Assembly (NCBI GenBank): GCA_017549905.1
Contig: JAFYNC010000106.1
Coordinates: 1-6,627 of the forward strand
Direction of reading: 5' to 3'
Origin: Clostridia bacterium
GTDB lineage: Bacteria > Bacillota > Clostridia > Oscillospirales > Acutalibacteraceae
Length of the DNA: 6,627 bases
How positions within the stretch are numbered: the stretch's first letter is position 1; the number at the start of each line of letters is the position of its first letter. The translations under genes and the position numbers were made by a program. A model generated the notes under the pieces. It was given only the letters and a program-made list of their open reading frames with translations. It searched no databases and had not been told where the DNA came from. This document shows, one piece after another, positions 1 to 6,220 of the stretch.

Positions 1-906
1 ATGAGAAAATTTATAAGTTTGATTAGTAGTTTTGTTTTTATTTTAGGTGTAGTAGCCGTGCCGTTTTATTATTCCATAGTAGCACTTACAAAACCAAAAA
101 CAGTGGCAATGGTCATTAGGGAGGTAGACTATAAGCAGGTAATTCAAAAAAATCCCGCTTTAAAAAAGACATTTGCCAAATATGATATAACACCGACAGA
201 CGTGGATACTATTATGAAAAGCACACAAGCCGGTGAACTTGTTGAAATTTATGCAGATGAGGTTACTCAGATTTTCCTGGATATTCCTGACAAAAAGAAA
301 CTTGATGTTGGGTATATAAAGGGAATTGTAAATAATAATATTGATAAATTCTTAGACATTACCGAGCAGAATACCAATTTTAAATTAGATCATAAAACGT
401 TAAAAAAAGAAGTAGCCCAGTTTTTAGAAAAAAACGAACCCACCATTGAAGAATCGGTAGAATTAATTGAGGAAGTAAGAGATGTTGTTAAAACTATACA
501 CACTTCACGGGTTGTTGAAAAAAAGATTTCTTTCTGGATAGCAGTTGTATTTATTATTGTATCACTTATTATGATGGCGGATATAATTGTGCTTATGCAT
601 AGCAATGGCTTTTTATGGGTAGGTATTGATTTTGCGATTATTAGTGTGTTGCTTGGACTTATTATTGGATTTTGCAAAAGCAATTTCATAAACACGCTGG
701 CATTAGGGATTTCGAATTTCGGAGTTAGCATTATTGAATCTGCCATAATGGTAAGTACAGAAAAAATGTTAATTGCAGCTTTCGGCACAACGATTTTATC
801 GGTATTATTTATCGGCTTTTTTGTGGCGCTTAAGTTGCTTAAGCGCAAATACCTAAATAATACATTGCCAAAAGCGCAAGAAGATATTGCAGTTGAGGAA
901 TTATAA
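1..906 (+). CDS. Membrane protein of unknown function with large extracytoplasmic domain
   Basis: I do not recognise a family. The 301-residue product has a hydrophobic N-terminal segment after MRKF (about residues 5-29), a soluble, charged, helix-rich region (about 30-175), then hydrophobic segments at about 177-199, 203-225 and 257-280. The tail is basic then acidic (KRKY, ending in EDIAVEEL). Stretch 228-250 is moderately hydrophobic and may be an amphipathic or re-entrant segment. Four spanning segments with both termini inside would fit the positive-inside rule and put the 145-residue domain outside the membrane. The first hydrophobic stretch could instead be an uncleaved signal anchor; no lipobox or clear signal peptidase site is visible. 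The ATG is the first base of the window, so its ribosome binding site and promoter cannot be seen and an upstream extension cannot be excluded, although MRKF followed by a hydrophobic run looks like a natural start. The gene converges on the minus-strand operon and ends at the hairpin at 918-949. Confidence 0.8.
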   Translation: MRKFISLISSFVFILGVVAVPFYYSIVALTKPKTVAMVIREVDYKQVIQKNPALKKTFAKYDITPTDVDTIMKSTQAGELVEIYADEVTQIFLDIPDKKKLDVGYIKGIVNNNIDKFLDITEQNTNFKLDHKTLKKEVAQFLEKNEPTIEESVELIEEVRDVVKTIHTSRVVEKKISFWIAVVFIIVSLIMMADIIVLMHSNGFLWVGIDFAIISVLLGLIIGFCKSNFINTLALGISNFGVSIIESAIMVSTEKMLIAAFGTTILSVLFIGFFVALKLLKRKYLNNTLPKAQEDIAVEEL

Positions 907-917
907 AGTTATATAAG

Positions 918-949
918 AACAACCTTGTTCTCTTTGGAACAAGGTTGTT
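918..949. terminator. Bidirectional intrinsic terminator between convergent genes
   Basis: Perfect 13-bp inverted repeat: left arm AACAACCTTGTTC (918-930), loop 931-936, right arm GAACAAGGTTGTT (937-949). It lies 11 bp after the plus-strand stop and 11 bp beyond the minus-strand methyltransferase stop. The tails are only moderately T-rich (TTTAATTT on plus, TTCTTATAT on minus), but the symmetry and position suit termination in both directions. Confidence 0.8.
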
Positions 950-960
950 TAATTTACAAA

Positions 961-2319
961 TCAAATATTTTTTATTCTGAGACCTTTGGGGTAATGGTTT
1001 TTGGCTATGCCCGATACAACCTTTGCACCGCCTATAGCGCATCCGTTAACAGTAACCACAGCCCAACCGTTTGAGATATTTGTTTTAATTTCTTCGCCGT
1101 GCAAATACCTCATTATTTCTTCGCTGTCTGAGGAAAGCTCAATTTTTCGTTTGAAATATTTGCCCATTCCCATAAAAAACTGATGGTGGGGGAGAATGTA
1201 ATTTTTCTTAATTTCACCTATTGTAATTCCGCAACAAAATGCAACGCCGTCTTTCACCTGGAAATCGGGTGTAAAGTAAACGGGATTGTTATTATACATA
1301 CGCACATTTTCAATATCATATTCAGTTAATGTATCATTTAAAAACTCGGTTACGGTTTTATCAGGTGTTTTGGGTTTTTGGCAAGAGCTATATTGAGGTA
1401 AAGGCTCATTTGTGTTTTTAAGCACTGCCATAAACTGTCCTTCGCCTTTTGATTTGTGGGGATAAAAACGTCTGGCAAAGTGAATATCATTAGTTTGACA
1501 ACCATCAAAAATAATTCCGCTTTCGGTTGCTCTTTCTACTTCTTCGGTGGTTTTCATAATCTTAAACTCGGGATGCTTTTGCAAAAAAGCATCAACAACC
1601 ATTTCATTTTCCTCTAGTGAAAAGGTGCAGGTTGAGTAGATTATAAATCCACCGTCTTTAAGGCATTTCACTGCATTTTCAAGAATTTTTTCTTGTCTTT
1701 CAGCGCACATAAGCACATTTTCCTTAGACCATTCGCTTACGGCAACTGCTTCCTTGCGAAACATACCTTCACCCGAACAAGGGGCATCAACCATAATTAA
1801 ATCGAAGGTTTTCGGAAAAGTTTTTGAAAGCTTTTCTGTATCCATACAGGTGGTGACAACATTAGTAAGACCCAGTCTTTCAATATTTCCTGTAAGAATT
1901 TTACAGCGCGAAGGAATAATCTCATTAGAAACAAGCACACCGTTTTTGCCAAGTTTGTTTCGAAGCTGTGTGCTTTTACCACCGGGAGCGGCGCACATAT
2001 CAAGAATTTTCCAGTCCTCATTTATTTCAACACACTCGGCAGGCGCCATAGCGGCAGGTTCCTGCACATAAATCATACCCGCATGGTGAAATGGATGGTT
2101 TCCAACCTTTTCATAATCTAAATAATATCCGTTATGTACATAAGGTATTTTTTCATTTCCAAAGATATTTATTTTTTCGAAATCCTCAGCAGATATTTTT
2201 TCGGTATTAATCCTAAAGCCTTTAACAGAGTCTTTTTGCAGTTCCGATTTGTATGCTTCAAAATCTTTGCCTAAAAGGCTTAGCATACGCTCTTCATATT
2301 CTTTTGGTAAATCAATCAT
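961..2319 (-). CDS. RsmF/NOL1-NOP2-Sun family rRNA (cytosine-5) methyltransferase
   Basis: Predicted SAM-dependent enzyme making 5-methylcytosine in 16S rRNA (E. coli RsmF/YebU acts on C1407); the exact site here is inference. The 452-residue length fits the RsmF type. An N-terminal RNA-binding part (1-80) leads to YVQEPAAM (84-91), the SAM-binding motif DMCAAPGGKS (107-116), motif IV DAPCSGEGMFRK (178-189, Cys181) and motif VI YSTCTFSLEENE (228-239, Cys231). Both family cysteines are present: Cys231 as the expected nucleophile and Cys181 as the releasing residue. The C-terminal part (about 330-452) matches the pre-PUA/PUA-like region and ends in the typical PKGLR (444-448). Last gene of the birA operon: its ATG overlaps the end of rsmE by 8 bp, with GGTGA 6 nt upstream (2326-2330), suggesting translational coupling. 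It ends 11 bp before the bidirectional hairpin. The family also includes RsmB, but the length and C-terminal domain argue for RsmF. Confidence 0.92.
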   Translation of the reverse strand: MIDLPKEYEERMLSLLGKDFEAYKSELQKDSVKGFRINTEKISAEDFEKINIFGNEKIPYVHNGYYLDYEKVGNHPFHHAGMIYVQEPAAMAPAECVEINEDWKILDMCAAPGGKSTQLRNKLGKNGVLVSNEIIPSRCKILTGNIERLGLTNVVTTCMDTEKLSKTFPKTFDLIMVDAPCSGEGMFRKEAVAVSEWSKENVLMCAERQEKILENAVKCLKDGGFIIYSTCTFSLEENEMVVDAFLQKHPEFKIMKTTEEVERATESGIIFDGCQTNDIHFARRFYPHKSKGEGQFMAVLKNTNEPLPQYSSCQKPKTPDKTVTEFLNDTLTEYDIENVRMYNNNPVYFTPDFQVKDGVAFCCGITIGEIKKNYILPHHQFFMGMGKYFKRKIELSSDSEEIMRYLHGEEIKTNISNGWAVVTVNGCAIGGAKVVSGIAKNHYPKGLRIKNI

Positions 2320-3061
2320 TATCTATCACCGTTTCGCTGTAAAGCATACACATTGCAACCGCTGTAATAGCGGCGGTTTCTGTTCTGAGTATTCGTTTTC
2401 CAAGCGATATGATTTCGGCACCTGCAGCGATACATTTATCAATCTCTTTTTGTGAAAAACCGCCCTCAGCGCCGATTAAAATGCCAATATTCATACCCTT
2501 TTTAATTTTAAGCAAGGTTTCTTTAGTGGCTTTCATACCTTTTTCGTTTTCGTAAGGAACGATTAGCAAATCTAAATCTTTAGCCTTTTCTAATGCGTCA
2601 TTTAACTTTAGAACATTATGAATTTCAGGGATAATGTTTCGTTTGCTCTGCTTTGCCGCGCTTTCGCTTATTGCTTGCCAACGCGCAACTTTTGAAGCTT
2701 TCTTTTTATCATCAAGTTTAACAACACAGTGCTCCATCTCGGTTGGAATAATACCTGCAACGCCTAATTCAACACACTTTTGAATTATAAGTTCCATTTT
2801 ATCTGCCTTTGGAAGCCCTTGAAAAAGATAAATGTTTATAGGCAGTGAGGTGTCGTTATAGTTTTCCTCAACGATTTTTGCAAAAACAGTATCATCAGTT
2901 ATAGATTCAATTTTACAAAGGTGGCTTTGCCCCTCATCTGAAACTAAAATATTATCACCTATAGACATTCTCAGCACGTTTTTTATGTGATTACAGTCAC
3001 TGCCTGTGATAACATAGCAGTCGCCGTTGCGGTCATTTTGTTTACTAAAAAAATTAAACAT
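2312..3061 (-). CDS. rsmE: 16S rRNA (uracil(1498)-N3)-methyltransferase RsmE
   Basis: Methylates N3 of U1498 in helix 44 of 16S rRNA using SAM. The 249 residues are the usual RsmE length. The N-terminal PUA-like domain carries HIKNVLRM (25-32) and GDNILVSDEG (36-45). The SPOUT (trefoil knot) domain follows: QGLPKADKMELIIQKCVELG (81-100), the RW...ESAAKQSKR segment (127-141), the SAM-binding knot loop IGAEGGFS (196-203) and LGKRILRTETAA (220-231). All hallmark blocks are intact. The ATG gives MFNFF, which matches where family members normally begin; the ribosome binding site is weak (GAGAAG about 6 nt upstream). Third gene of the operon: 17 bp after the rubredoxin fusion and overlapping the methyltransferase downstream by 8 bp. 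In many Firmicutes rsmE sits next to prmA; that partner is not in this window. Confidence 0.95.
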   Translation of the reverse strand: MFNFFSKQNDRNGDCYVITGSDCNHIKNVLRMSIGDNILVSDEGQSHLCKIESITDDTVFAKIVEENYNDTSLPINIYLFQGLPKADKMELIIQKCVELGVAGIIPTEMEHCVVKLDDKKKASKVARWQAISESAAKQSKRNIIPEIHNVLKLNDALEKAKDLDLLIVPYENEKGMKATKETLLKIKKGMNIGILIGAEGGFSQKEIDKCIAAGAEIISLGKRILRTETAAITAVAMCMLYSETVIDND

Positions 3062-3078
3062 TTTAAACTTCTCTCTTT

Positions 3079-3690
3079 TTAATTTATAGGTTCAAAATCA
3101 CTTGCGGGGTGTTTGCAAAGCGGACATATATAATCGCTTGGCAGGGTATCACCCTCATAAACGTAACCGCATATTTTACAAACAAAGCCTTTTGATTTTT
3201 TGGGTTTAGGTTTCACATTATCAAAATAATACTGATATGTCATTGAGGGGTTTTCGCTTAAAACTAAAGCCTCAGTGATTTCGGCTAAAAACTCGGTGTG
3301 AGTTCCAAGGTCACGCATATCGGTCACTTTAACACAAATAACAGAATTTGCATATTTGTTAAGATATAAAACATTGTTTTTTGCGCGCGAGGCATAGTTA
3401 ATATCTGCGAATTTGTCGGTATCACGTCCACTTTTAAAACCGAAATCTTGGAAAACAGAAAACGGTGCCGATGTGTCGAGTATGCTTATGGTAGCAACTT
3501 TTGTTTTGGCTATCATATCGTGTGTTAAATTTTGTTTGTTTACTGTGAATACAATTTTTTTGGGAACATCTGTTACCTGCATAACAGTGTTTATTATACA
3601 ACCGTTGTCTTTATCATCTTGTTTTGCAGATAAAACAAAAAGACCATAGCTTAATTTAAAAAAAGCGTCGTTATTAATTGAACCGTTCAA
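3079..3690 (-). CDS. Flavin reductase domain-rubredoxin fusion (high-molecular-weight rubredoxin, Hrb-like)
   Basis: Predicted cytoplasmic electron-transfer protein of 203 residues. Residues 1-155 form a flavin reductase-like (split-barrel, FMN-binding) domain with family blocks KLSYGLFVLSAK (12-23), NKQNLTH (51-57), FGFKSGRDTDKF (83-94) and GTHTEF (129-134). A lysine-rich linker (160-167) joins a rubredoxin-like domain with Cys171-x2-Cys174 and Cys189-x2-Cys192, the four iron ligands, in CKICGYVYEG and CPLCKHP contexts. This is the architecture of Moorella Hrb, which passes electrons from NAD(P)H to the flavodiiron protein FprA for O2 or NO reduction; the actual partner here is unknown and is not in the window. 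The start is TTG rather than ATG: AGGTG (3696-3700) lies 5 nt upstream and overlaps the birA stop, and the TTG gives the expected family N-terminus. The 9-bp gap to birA and 17-bp gap to rsmE place it inside the operon. Confidence 0.9.
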   Translation of the reverse strand: MNGSINNDAFFKLSYGLFVLSAKQDDKDNGCIINTVMQVTDVPKKIVFTVNKQNLTHDMIAKTKVATISILDTSAPFSVFQDFGFKSGRDTDKFADINYASRAKNNVLYLNKYANSVICVKVTDMRDLGTHTEFLAEITEALVLSENPSMTYQYYFDNVKPKPKKSKGFVCKICGYVYEGDTLPSDYICPLCKHPASDFEPIN

Positions 3691-3699
3691 AATAACACC

Positions 3700-4479
3700 T
3701 CATAATTTAATACTTATTTCGCCTGAATTCAAAAGCTCCTCGGTTTCATCATCATACCTTACCGCAAGCCTACATTCATCGTCTATAAAAAGGGCGGTAG
3801 CAGGGGTGGAAGAGCCGTTTCTTATTACATTTATTCTTTTATCTTTTAAGTAAGAATATTCTTTGTATTTTGAAATAAAAGATTTGTTTTGAAGATTTTC
3901 ACAGTATAAACTAATGTTATTTAAAATTTCGGCGCAAAGTTTGTTTCGCAAGTTTTCTTGTGTTTTTTCTGAAACTGCACCGGCAATATTTTTAATTTCA
4001 CTGTTAAAATCATTTTCGGGAGTATAAACGTTAACCCCTATTCCAATGATAGCCCAATCAAATTTAAGGGTTTTTGGGTTGATTGCGCCTTCGGTAAGTA
4101 TTCCGCAAACTTTTTTGCCCTCTAATAATATATCATTAACCCATTTTATTTCGGTTTTTTTACCTGTGAGCGAAAAGATAGCTTCATTTACCGCTACTGC
4201 GGCGGCGGCAGTTAAAAGAACACTTTTTTCTGCCTCTAAGTCAGGCTTTAGTAAAACACTCATATAAATTCCTGAGTTTTTGGGCGAGTGGAATTTTCTG
4301 TCAAATCGTCCGTGACCTGAGGTTTGTGTGTTGGCAATTATTACGGTGTGAGGCTCGGCATTGTTTTTAGCAAGTTGCTTTAAGTAAATATTAGTCGAGT
4401 CAATCTCATCGAATACTTTTATGTTATATTCATCATTTAAATGTTTTGAGATTTCTTTTTCACATAATATATCTTTCAT
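3700..4479 (-). CDS. birA: Monofunctional biotin--[acetyl-CoA-carboxylase] ligase (BirA-type, no HTH)
   Basis: Activates biotin as biotinyl-5'-AMP and attaches it to the lysine of biotin carboxyl carrier proteins. The 259 residues hold the catalytic and C-terminal domains only. The usual N-terminal winged helix of bifunctional BirA repressors is absent and just about 20 residues of linker-like sequence precede the catalytic core, so it should not act as a DNA-binding repressor (class I ligase). Visible motifs: DEIDSTN (24-30); biotin/ATP loop TSGHGRFDR (53-61), where the family usually reads GRGRxGR; KWVND (112-116, Lys112 matching the catalytic-site lysine); CGILTEG (125-131); GIGVNV (146-151). 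The C-terminal domain is about 210-259. Arg58 aligns with E. coli Arg118, so the loop should retain the bio-AMP; His and Asp replace the usual Arg and Gly on either side, and similar Gly replacements occur in other Firmicutes. ATG start supported by GAGGTG at 4485-4490, 5 nt away. First gene of the operon. Confidence 0.95.
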   Translation of the reverse strand: MKDILCEKEISKHLNDEYNIKVFDEIDSTNIYLKQLAKNNAEPHTVIIANTQTSGHGRFDRKFHSPKNSGIYMSVLLKPDLEAEKSVLLTAAAAVAVNEAIFSLTGKKTEIKWVNDILLEGKKVCGILTEGAINPKTLKFDWAIIGIGVNVYTPENDFNSEIKNIAGAVSEKTQENLRNKLCAEILNNISLYCENLQNKSFISKYKEYSYLKDKRINVIRNGSSTPATALFIDDECRLAVRYDDETEELLNSGEISIKL

Positions 4480-4499
4480 ACCGTCACCTCTTTTTTAAA

Positions 4500-4528
4500 A
4501 TAATAACAGATTAATAAGAAAAATGCAA
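4500..4528 (-). promoter_or_regulatory. Promoter of the birA-hrb-rsmE-rsmF operon
   Basis: On the minus strand, -35 TTGCAT (4523-4528), 17-bp spacer, -10 TATTAT (4500-4505) preceded by TG one base away (extended -10). Predicted start near 4493 leaves a leader of about 14 nt that holds only the GAGGTG site. No room for a riboswitch or BirA operator is apparent. The -35 abuts the terminator hairpin of the upstream gene. Confidence 0.65.
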
Positions 4529-4530
4529 AT

Positions 4531-4561
4531 ACTAAACCGCTGTTTTAAACAGCGGTTTAGT
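4531..4561 (-). terminator. Intrinsic terminator of the ATPase gene
   Basis: Perfect inverted repeat with 15-nt arms (4531-4545 and 4547-4561) around a single central base; in RNA the tip would open to a small AU-rich loop. The GC-rich part is CCGCTG/CAGCGG. It begins 2 nt after the ATPase stop codon on the minus strand and is followed by a T-rich stretch (ATTTGCATTTTTCTT on the minus strand). Confidence 0.75.
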
Positions 4562-4562
4562 A

Positions 4563-5639
4563 TCAATTTTCAAAAAGTTTGTTTGCGAAGTCTTCTGCAA
4601 AGGCGGTAAGCTTTTTAAAATCCATTGCAGATATATAATATTTTTCAAGTTCATCGTGAACTGTTTTTGCCTTGTTTAAGCAGTTACATCCTAAAATCAG
4701 CAACTGCTTAACTATTTTCTCGTTAAGCTTTAAATGGTTTTTTTGGCGGCTTAAAGCGGTGGCATTAATAAATCTTCGCGCGTGTATACGGCGAACATCT
4801 GTATTTAGGTGCATATAATCATATTCTCTTAAAAATGCCAACGAAAGTTCGGGAATTATTATGCCATCTATAAGCGCTGAAGGCAAAAACGGATTTTTAA
4901 CAGTTATTATTTCATAACCATTGTTTAAAGCATATTCTCTGATTTTTGGGAAAAGTATACTTGACACCGAACCGAATCGGTCATCAATTATCACAGCATT
5001 TTCACACTCGTCAAGCGCAGTGCCGCCAAATGCCACAACGCCTTTTGGTGTAAGACCGCCGAGATATCTTACCCACTCATAAGAATTGCCTCTTTTTGCG
5101 GGGATGTGCTTTTTGCATAATTTTTTTGCAAATTGAGTCACTTTTTCCTTGTCGGTAAATGTGAGAGATAAATTTAAGTTATCATAAATCAGTGCGCCTG
5201 CGGATTTAAAATATTTCGAGGCTGATTTATGGTAATTTTTATTTTCTTTAGTGGCTAATATTATTTCGTTTCGGTATGTTTCTAATTCTTCAGTTTCCCA
5301 AAACTGACCAAAATTAAGTATTTCTTCGCACACACCGGGTAAAACAGGGTCTAATGTGTGGGGAGCGGTGCCGTCTAATATTACTGTTTTTATATCGGAG
5401 ATTATCACTCCATCAAGTGAGTTGGGATCGCTGCTGCAAGGACATAAAACCGTTTTAATATTTTTTTCCTCTGCCTTTGCCGCAAGATATTTCATAAAAG
5501 ATGATTTTCCCGTTCCGGGACCGCCTTTTATTATATAAGCCTTCCAATTATCCAAAGGGTTATAGCAGTTGCCGAAATCAGAAACAAAGCCCTCACAGGA
5601 ATTACTTGCTAAAAAATATTTTAAATTAAATTTTTTCAC
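4563..5639 (-). CDS. Tandem P-loop ATPase-like protein of unknown role (PRK06851-like), second P-loop degenerate
   Basis: The protein resembles the uncharacterised clostridial/bacillar ATPase family PRK06851 (recognised from memory, not searched); function unknown. Numbering is from the GTG at 5639 (358 aa). The first half has strand-loop AYIIKGGPGTGKSS with Walker A GGPGTGKS (39-46, Lys45), then SLDGVII (74-80) and DGTAPH (89-94). The second half, after LTPKGVVAF (196-204), repeats the same plan: AVIIDDRFGSVSS (215-227) aligns with the Walker A strand but has Ser226 where the lysine should be, and ALIDGIIIPEL (255-265) aligns with the SLDGVII block. So it is an internal duplication with one active-looking and one dead nucleotide site. 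The longest reading frame allows a GTG at 5657, but GGAGG (5647-5651) falls inside that extension and sits 7 nt before the GTG at 5639, so I chose 5639. The -10-like TAGAAT at 5666-5671 (minus strand) is weak and lacks a clear -35. The gene is divergent from rnpB. Confidence 0.85.
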   Translation of the reverse strand: MKKFNLKYFLASNSCEGFVSDFGNCYNPLDNWKAYIIKGGPGTGKSSFMKYLAAKAEEKNIKTVLCPCSSDPNSLDGVIISDIKTVILDGTAPHTLDPVLPGVCEEILNFGQFWETEELETYRNEIILATKENKNYHKSASKYFKSAGALIYDNLNLSLTFTDKEKVTQFAKKLCKKHIPAKRGNSYEWVRYLGGLTPKGVVAFGGTALDECENAVIIDDRFGSVSSILFPKIREYALNNGYEIITVKNPFLPSALIDGIIIPELSLAFLREYDYMHLNTDVRRIHARRFINATALSRQKNHLKLNEKIVKQLLILGCNCLNKAKTVHDELEKYYISAMDFKKLTAFAEDFANKLFEN

Positions 5640-5646
5640 ATTATTA

Positions 5647-5651
5647 CCTCC
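5647..5651 (-). promoter_or_regulatory. Ribosome binding site that fixes the ATPase start
   Basis: GGAGG on the minus strand, followed by a 7-nt spacer (5640-5646) and GTG at 5637-5639. A perfect Shine-Dalgarno at ideal spacing, lying inside the coding extension that would start from the GTG at 5657, which has no comparable site of its own. Confidence 0.85.
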
Positions 5652-5682
5652 AAACACTACATTTTATTCTAAAAAGTTTGTT

Positions 5683-5711
5683 TTGACACAAAGCGGTGTT
5701 TGTGGTAGAAT
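5683..5711 (+). promoter_or_regulatory. rnpB promoter
   Basis: Consensus -35 TTGACA (5683-5688), 17-bp spacer, -10 TAGAAT (5706-5711) with TGG directly before it (extended -10). Transcription would begin at about 5718, which matches the 5' strand of helix P1 of the RNase P RNA. It is a near-ideal vegetative promoter, as expected for a stable RNA. Confidence 0.9.
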
Positions 5712-5718
5712 ACAGGAA

Positions 5719-6048
5719 GAGTCGGTCAGACGGTTGCGGATATTTTTATATCTGAGGAAAGTCCGAGCCCCACAGGGCAGAATAGCGGCTAACGGCCGCC
5801 GAGGGTGACCTTAGGGAAAGTGCAACAGAGATATACCGCCGTATTTATACGGTAAGGGTGGAAAGGCGAGGTAAGAGCTCACCGGTCTCACGGGAACGTC
5901 GAGATCCTGTAAACCCTATTCGGAGCAACGTTAACTGTGGCGATACATTTGCCCGATGTGCCACGAAAAACGGCTTGAGCGCAAGGGGCAACCCTGCGTC
6001 GAGATAGATAACCGTCCACGACAGAACTCGGCTTACCGACCGACTCAA
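5719..6048 (+). ncRNA. rnpB: RNase P RNA, bacterial type A
   Basis: Catalytic RNA subunit of RNase P, which removes 5' leaders from pre-tRNAs. Conserved blocks in order: GAGGAAAGTCCG (5754-5765), AGTGCAACAGAGA (5819-5831), GTAAGAGCTCACCGG (5871-5885), GTAAACCC...CGGAGCAA (5909-5927) and ACAGAACTCGGCTTA (6021-6035). Helices I can pair directly: P1 GAGTCGGTC/GACCGACTC (5719-5727 with 6038-6046), P2 GACGGTT/AACCGTC (5729-5735 with 6010-6016), a short P3 (5739-5752), P12 (5884-5889 with 5901-5906), P13 (5937-5941 with 5960-5964), P14 (5945-5948 with 5956-5959), and a GCAA-capped hairpin (about 5981-5999) in the P16/P17 region. The last of these supports type A rather than Bacillus type B. The L15 segment (5965-5971) appears to lack the usual GGU that pairs with the tRNA CCA end. 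Ends are set by P1; the mature ends could differ by a few bases. Its terminator lies about 50 nt further on. Confidence 0.96.
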
Positions 6049-6098
6049 CATTTAAAAGAAAAAGACTATTTATAGGGGTTATACTATAAAGAACAGTT

Positions 6099-6134
6099 AA
6101 AAATCCGCTCGAGAGAATCGGGCGAATTTTTTTT
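6099..6134 (+). terminator. rnpB intrinsic terminator
   Basis: Hairpin CGCTCGA (6106-6112), loop GAGAA, TCGGGCG (6118-6124) with one G-U pair, followed after AA by eight consecutive T residues (6127-6134). The A-run upstream (6099-6103) can extend the stem with the T-run. Textbook rho-independent form. Confidence 0.9.
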
Positions 6135-6137
6135 ACG

Positions 6138-6166
6138 TTGAATCCCTAGAAGAAAAATGGTATAAT
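6138..6166 (+). promoter_or_regulatory. Strong orphan promoter upstream of the HTH gene
   Basis: TTGAAT (6138-6143), 17-bp spacer, perfect TATAAT (6161-6166) preceded by TGG (extended -10). The predicted start is about 6173. It begins four bases after the rnpB terminator T-run. No gene starts for another 100 bp, so it gives the HTH gene a long leader or drives a short untranslated RNA. Confidence 0.7.
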
Positions 6167-6183
6167 TTTAATAATAAATTATT

Positions 6184-6209
6184 GTCACCATATAAAAACT
6201 ATGGGTGGC
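6184..6209 (+). other. Hairpin in the leader of the HTH gene
   Basis: GTCACCATA (6184-6192) pairs with TATGGGTGGC (6200-6209) through nine pairs, with one bulged G and one G-U pair, around a 7-nt loop. It lies about 11 nt downstream of the predicted start of the orphan promoter. No T-run follows directly, so it is not a standard terminator. It may be part of a small RNA or leader, or it may be chance. Confidence 0.4.
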
Positions 6210-6220
6210 TTAATAGTCCA

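Noticed and set aside
390..848. 152-codon open frame on the minus strand within the membrane protein gene
   Set aside because: Fully antisense to a gene with coherent membrane topology; its translation is low-complexity Ile/Ser/Thr-rich with no motif, as expected from the reverse of hydrophobic codons.
839..1042. 67-codon minus-strand frame across the convergent gene ends
   Set aside because: It runs through the terminator hairpin and overlaps the methyltransferase C-terminus in another frame; no ribosome binding site or family resemblance.
5640..5682. Clear promoter for the ATPase gene on the minus strand
   Set aside because: A -10-like TAGAAT exists at 5666-5671, but no matching -35 at normal spacing could be found, so it was not listed as a feature.
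5569..5808. 79-codon plus-strand frame running from the ATPase 5' end into rnpB
   Set aside because: It covers the divergent promoters and the structured RNase P RNA; no ribosome binding site and no coherent protein features.
5845..6051. 68-codon minus-strand frame antisense to rnpB
   Set aside because: Conserved RNase P RNA blocks explain this sequence; the frame is a by-product of a stop-poor structured RNA.
6051..6098. TATACT at 6080-6085 as a promoter in the gap after rnpB
   Set aside because: No -35-like hexamer at 16-18 bp upstream; the stretch is probably the rnpB 3' trailer removed during maturation.
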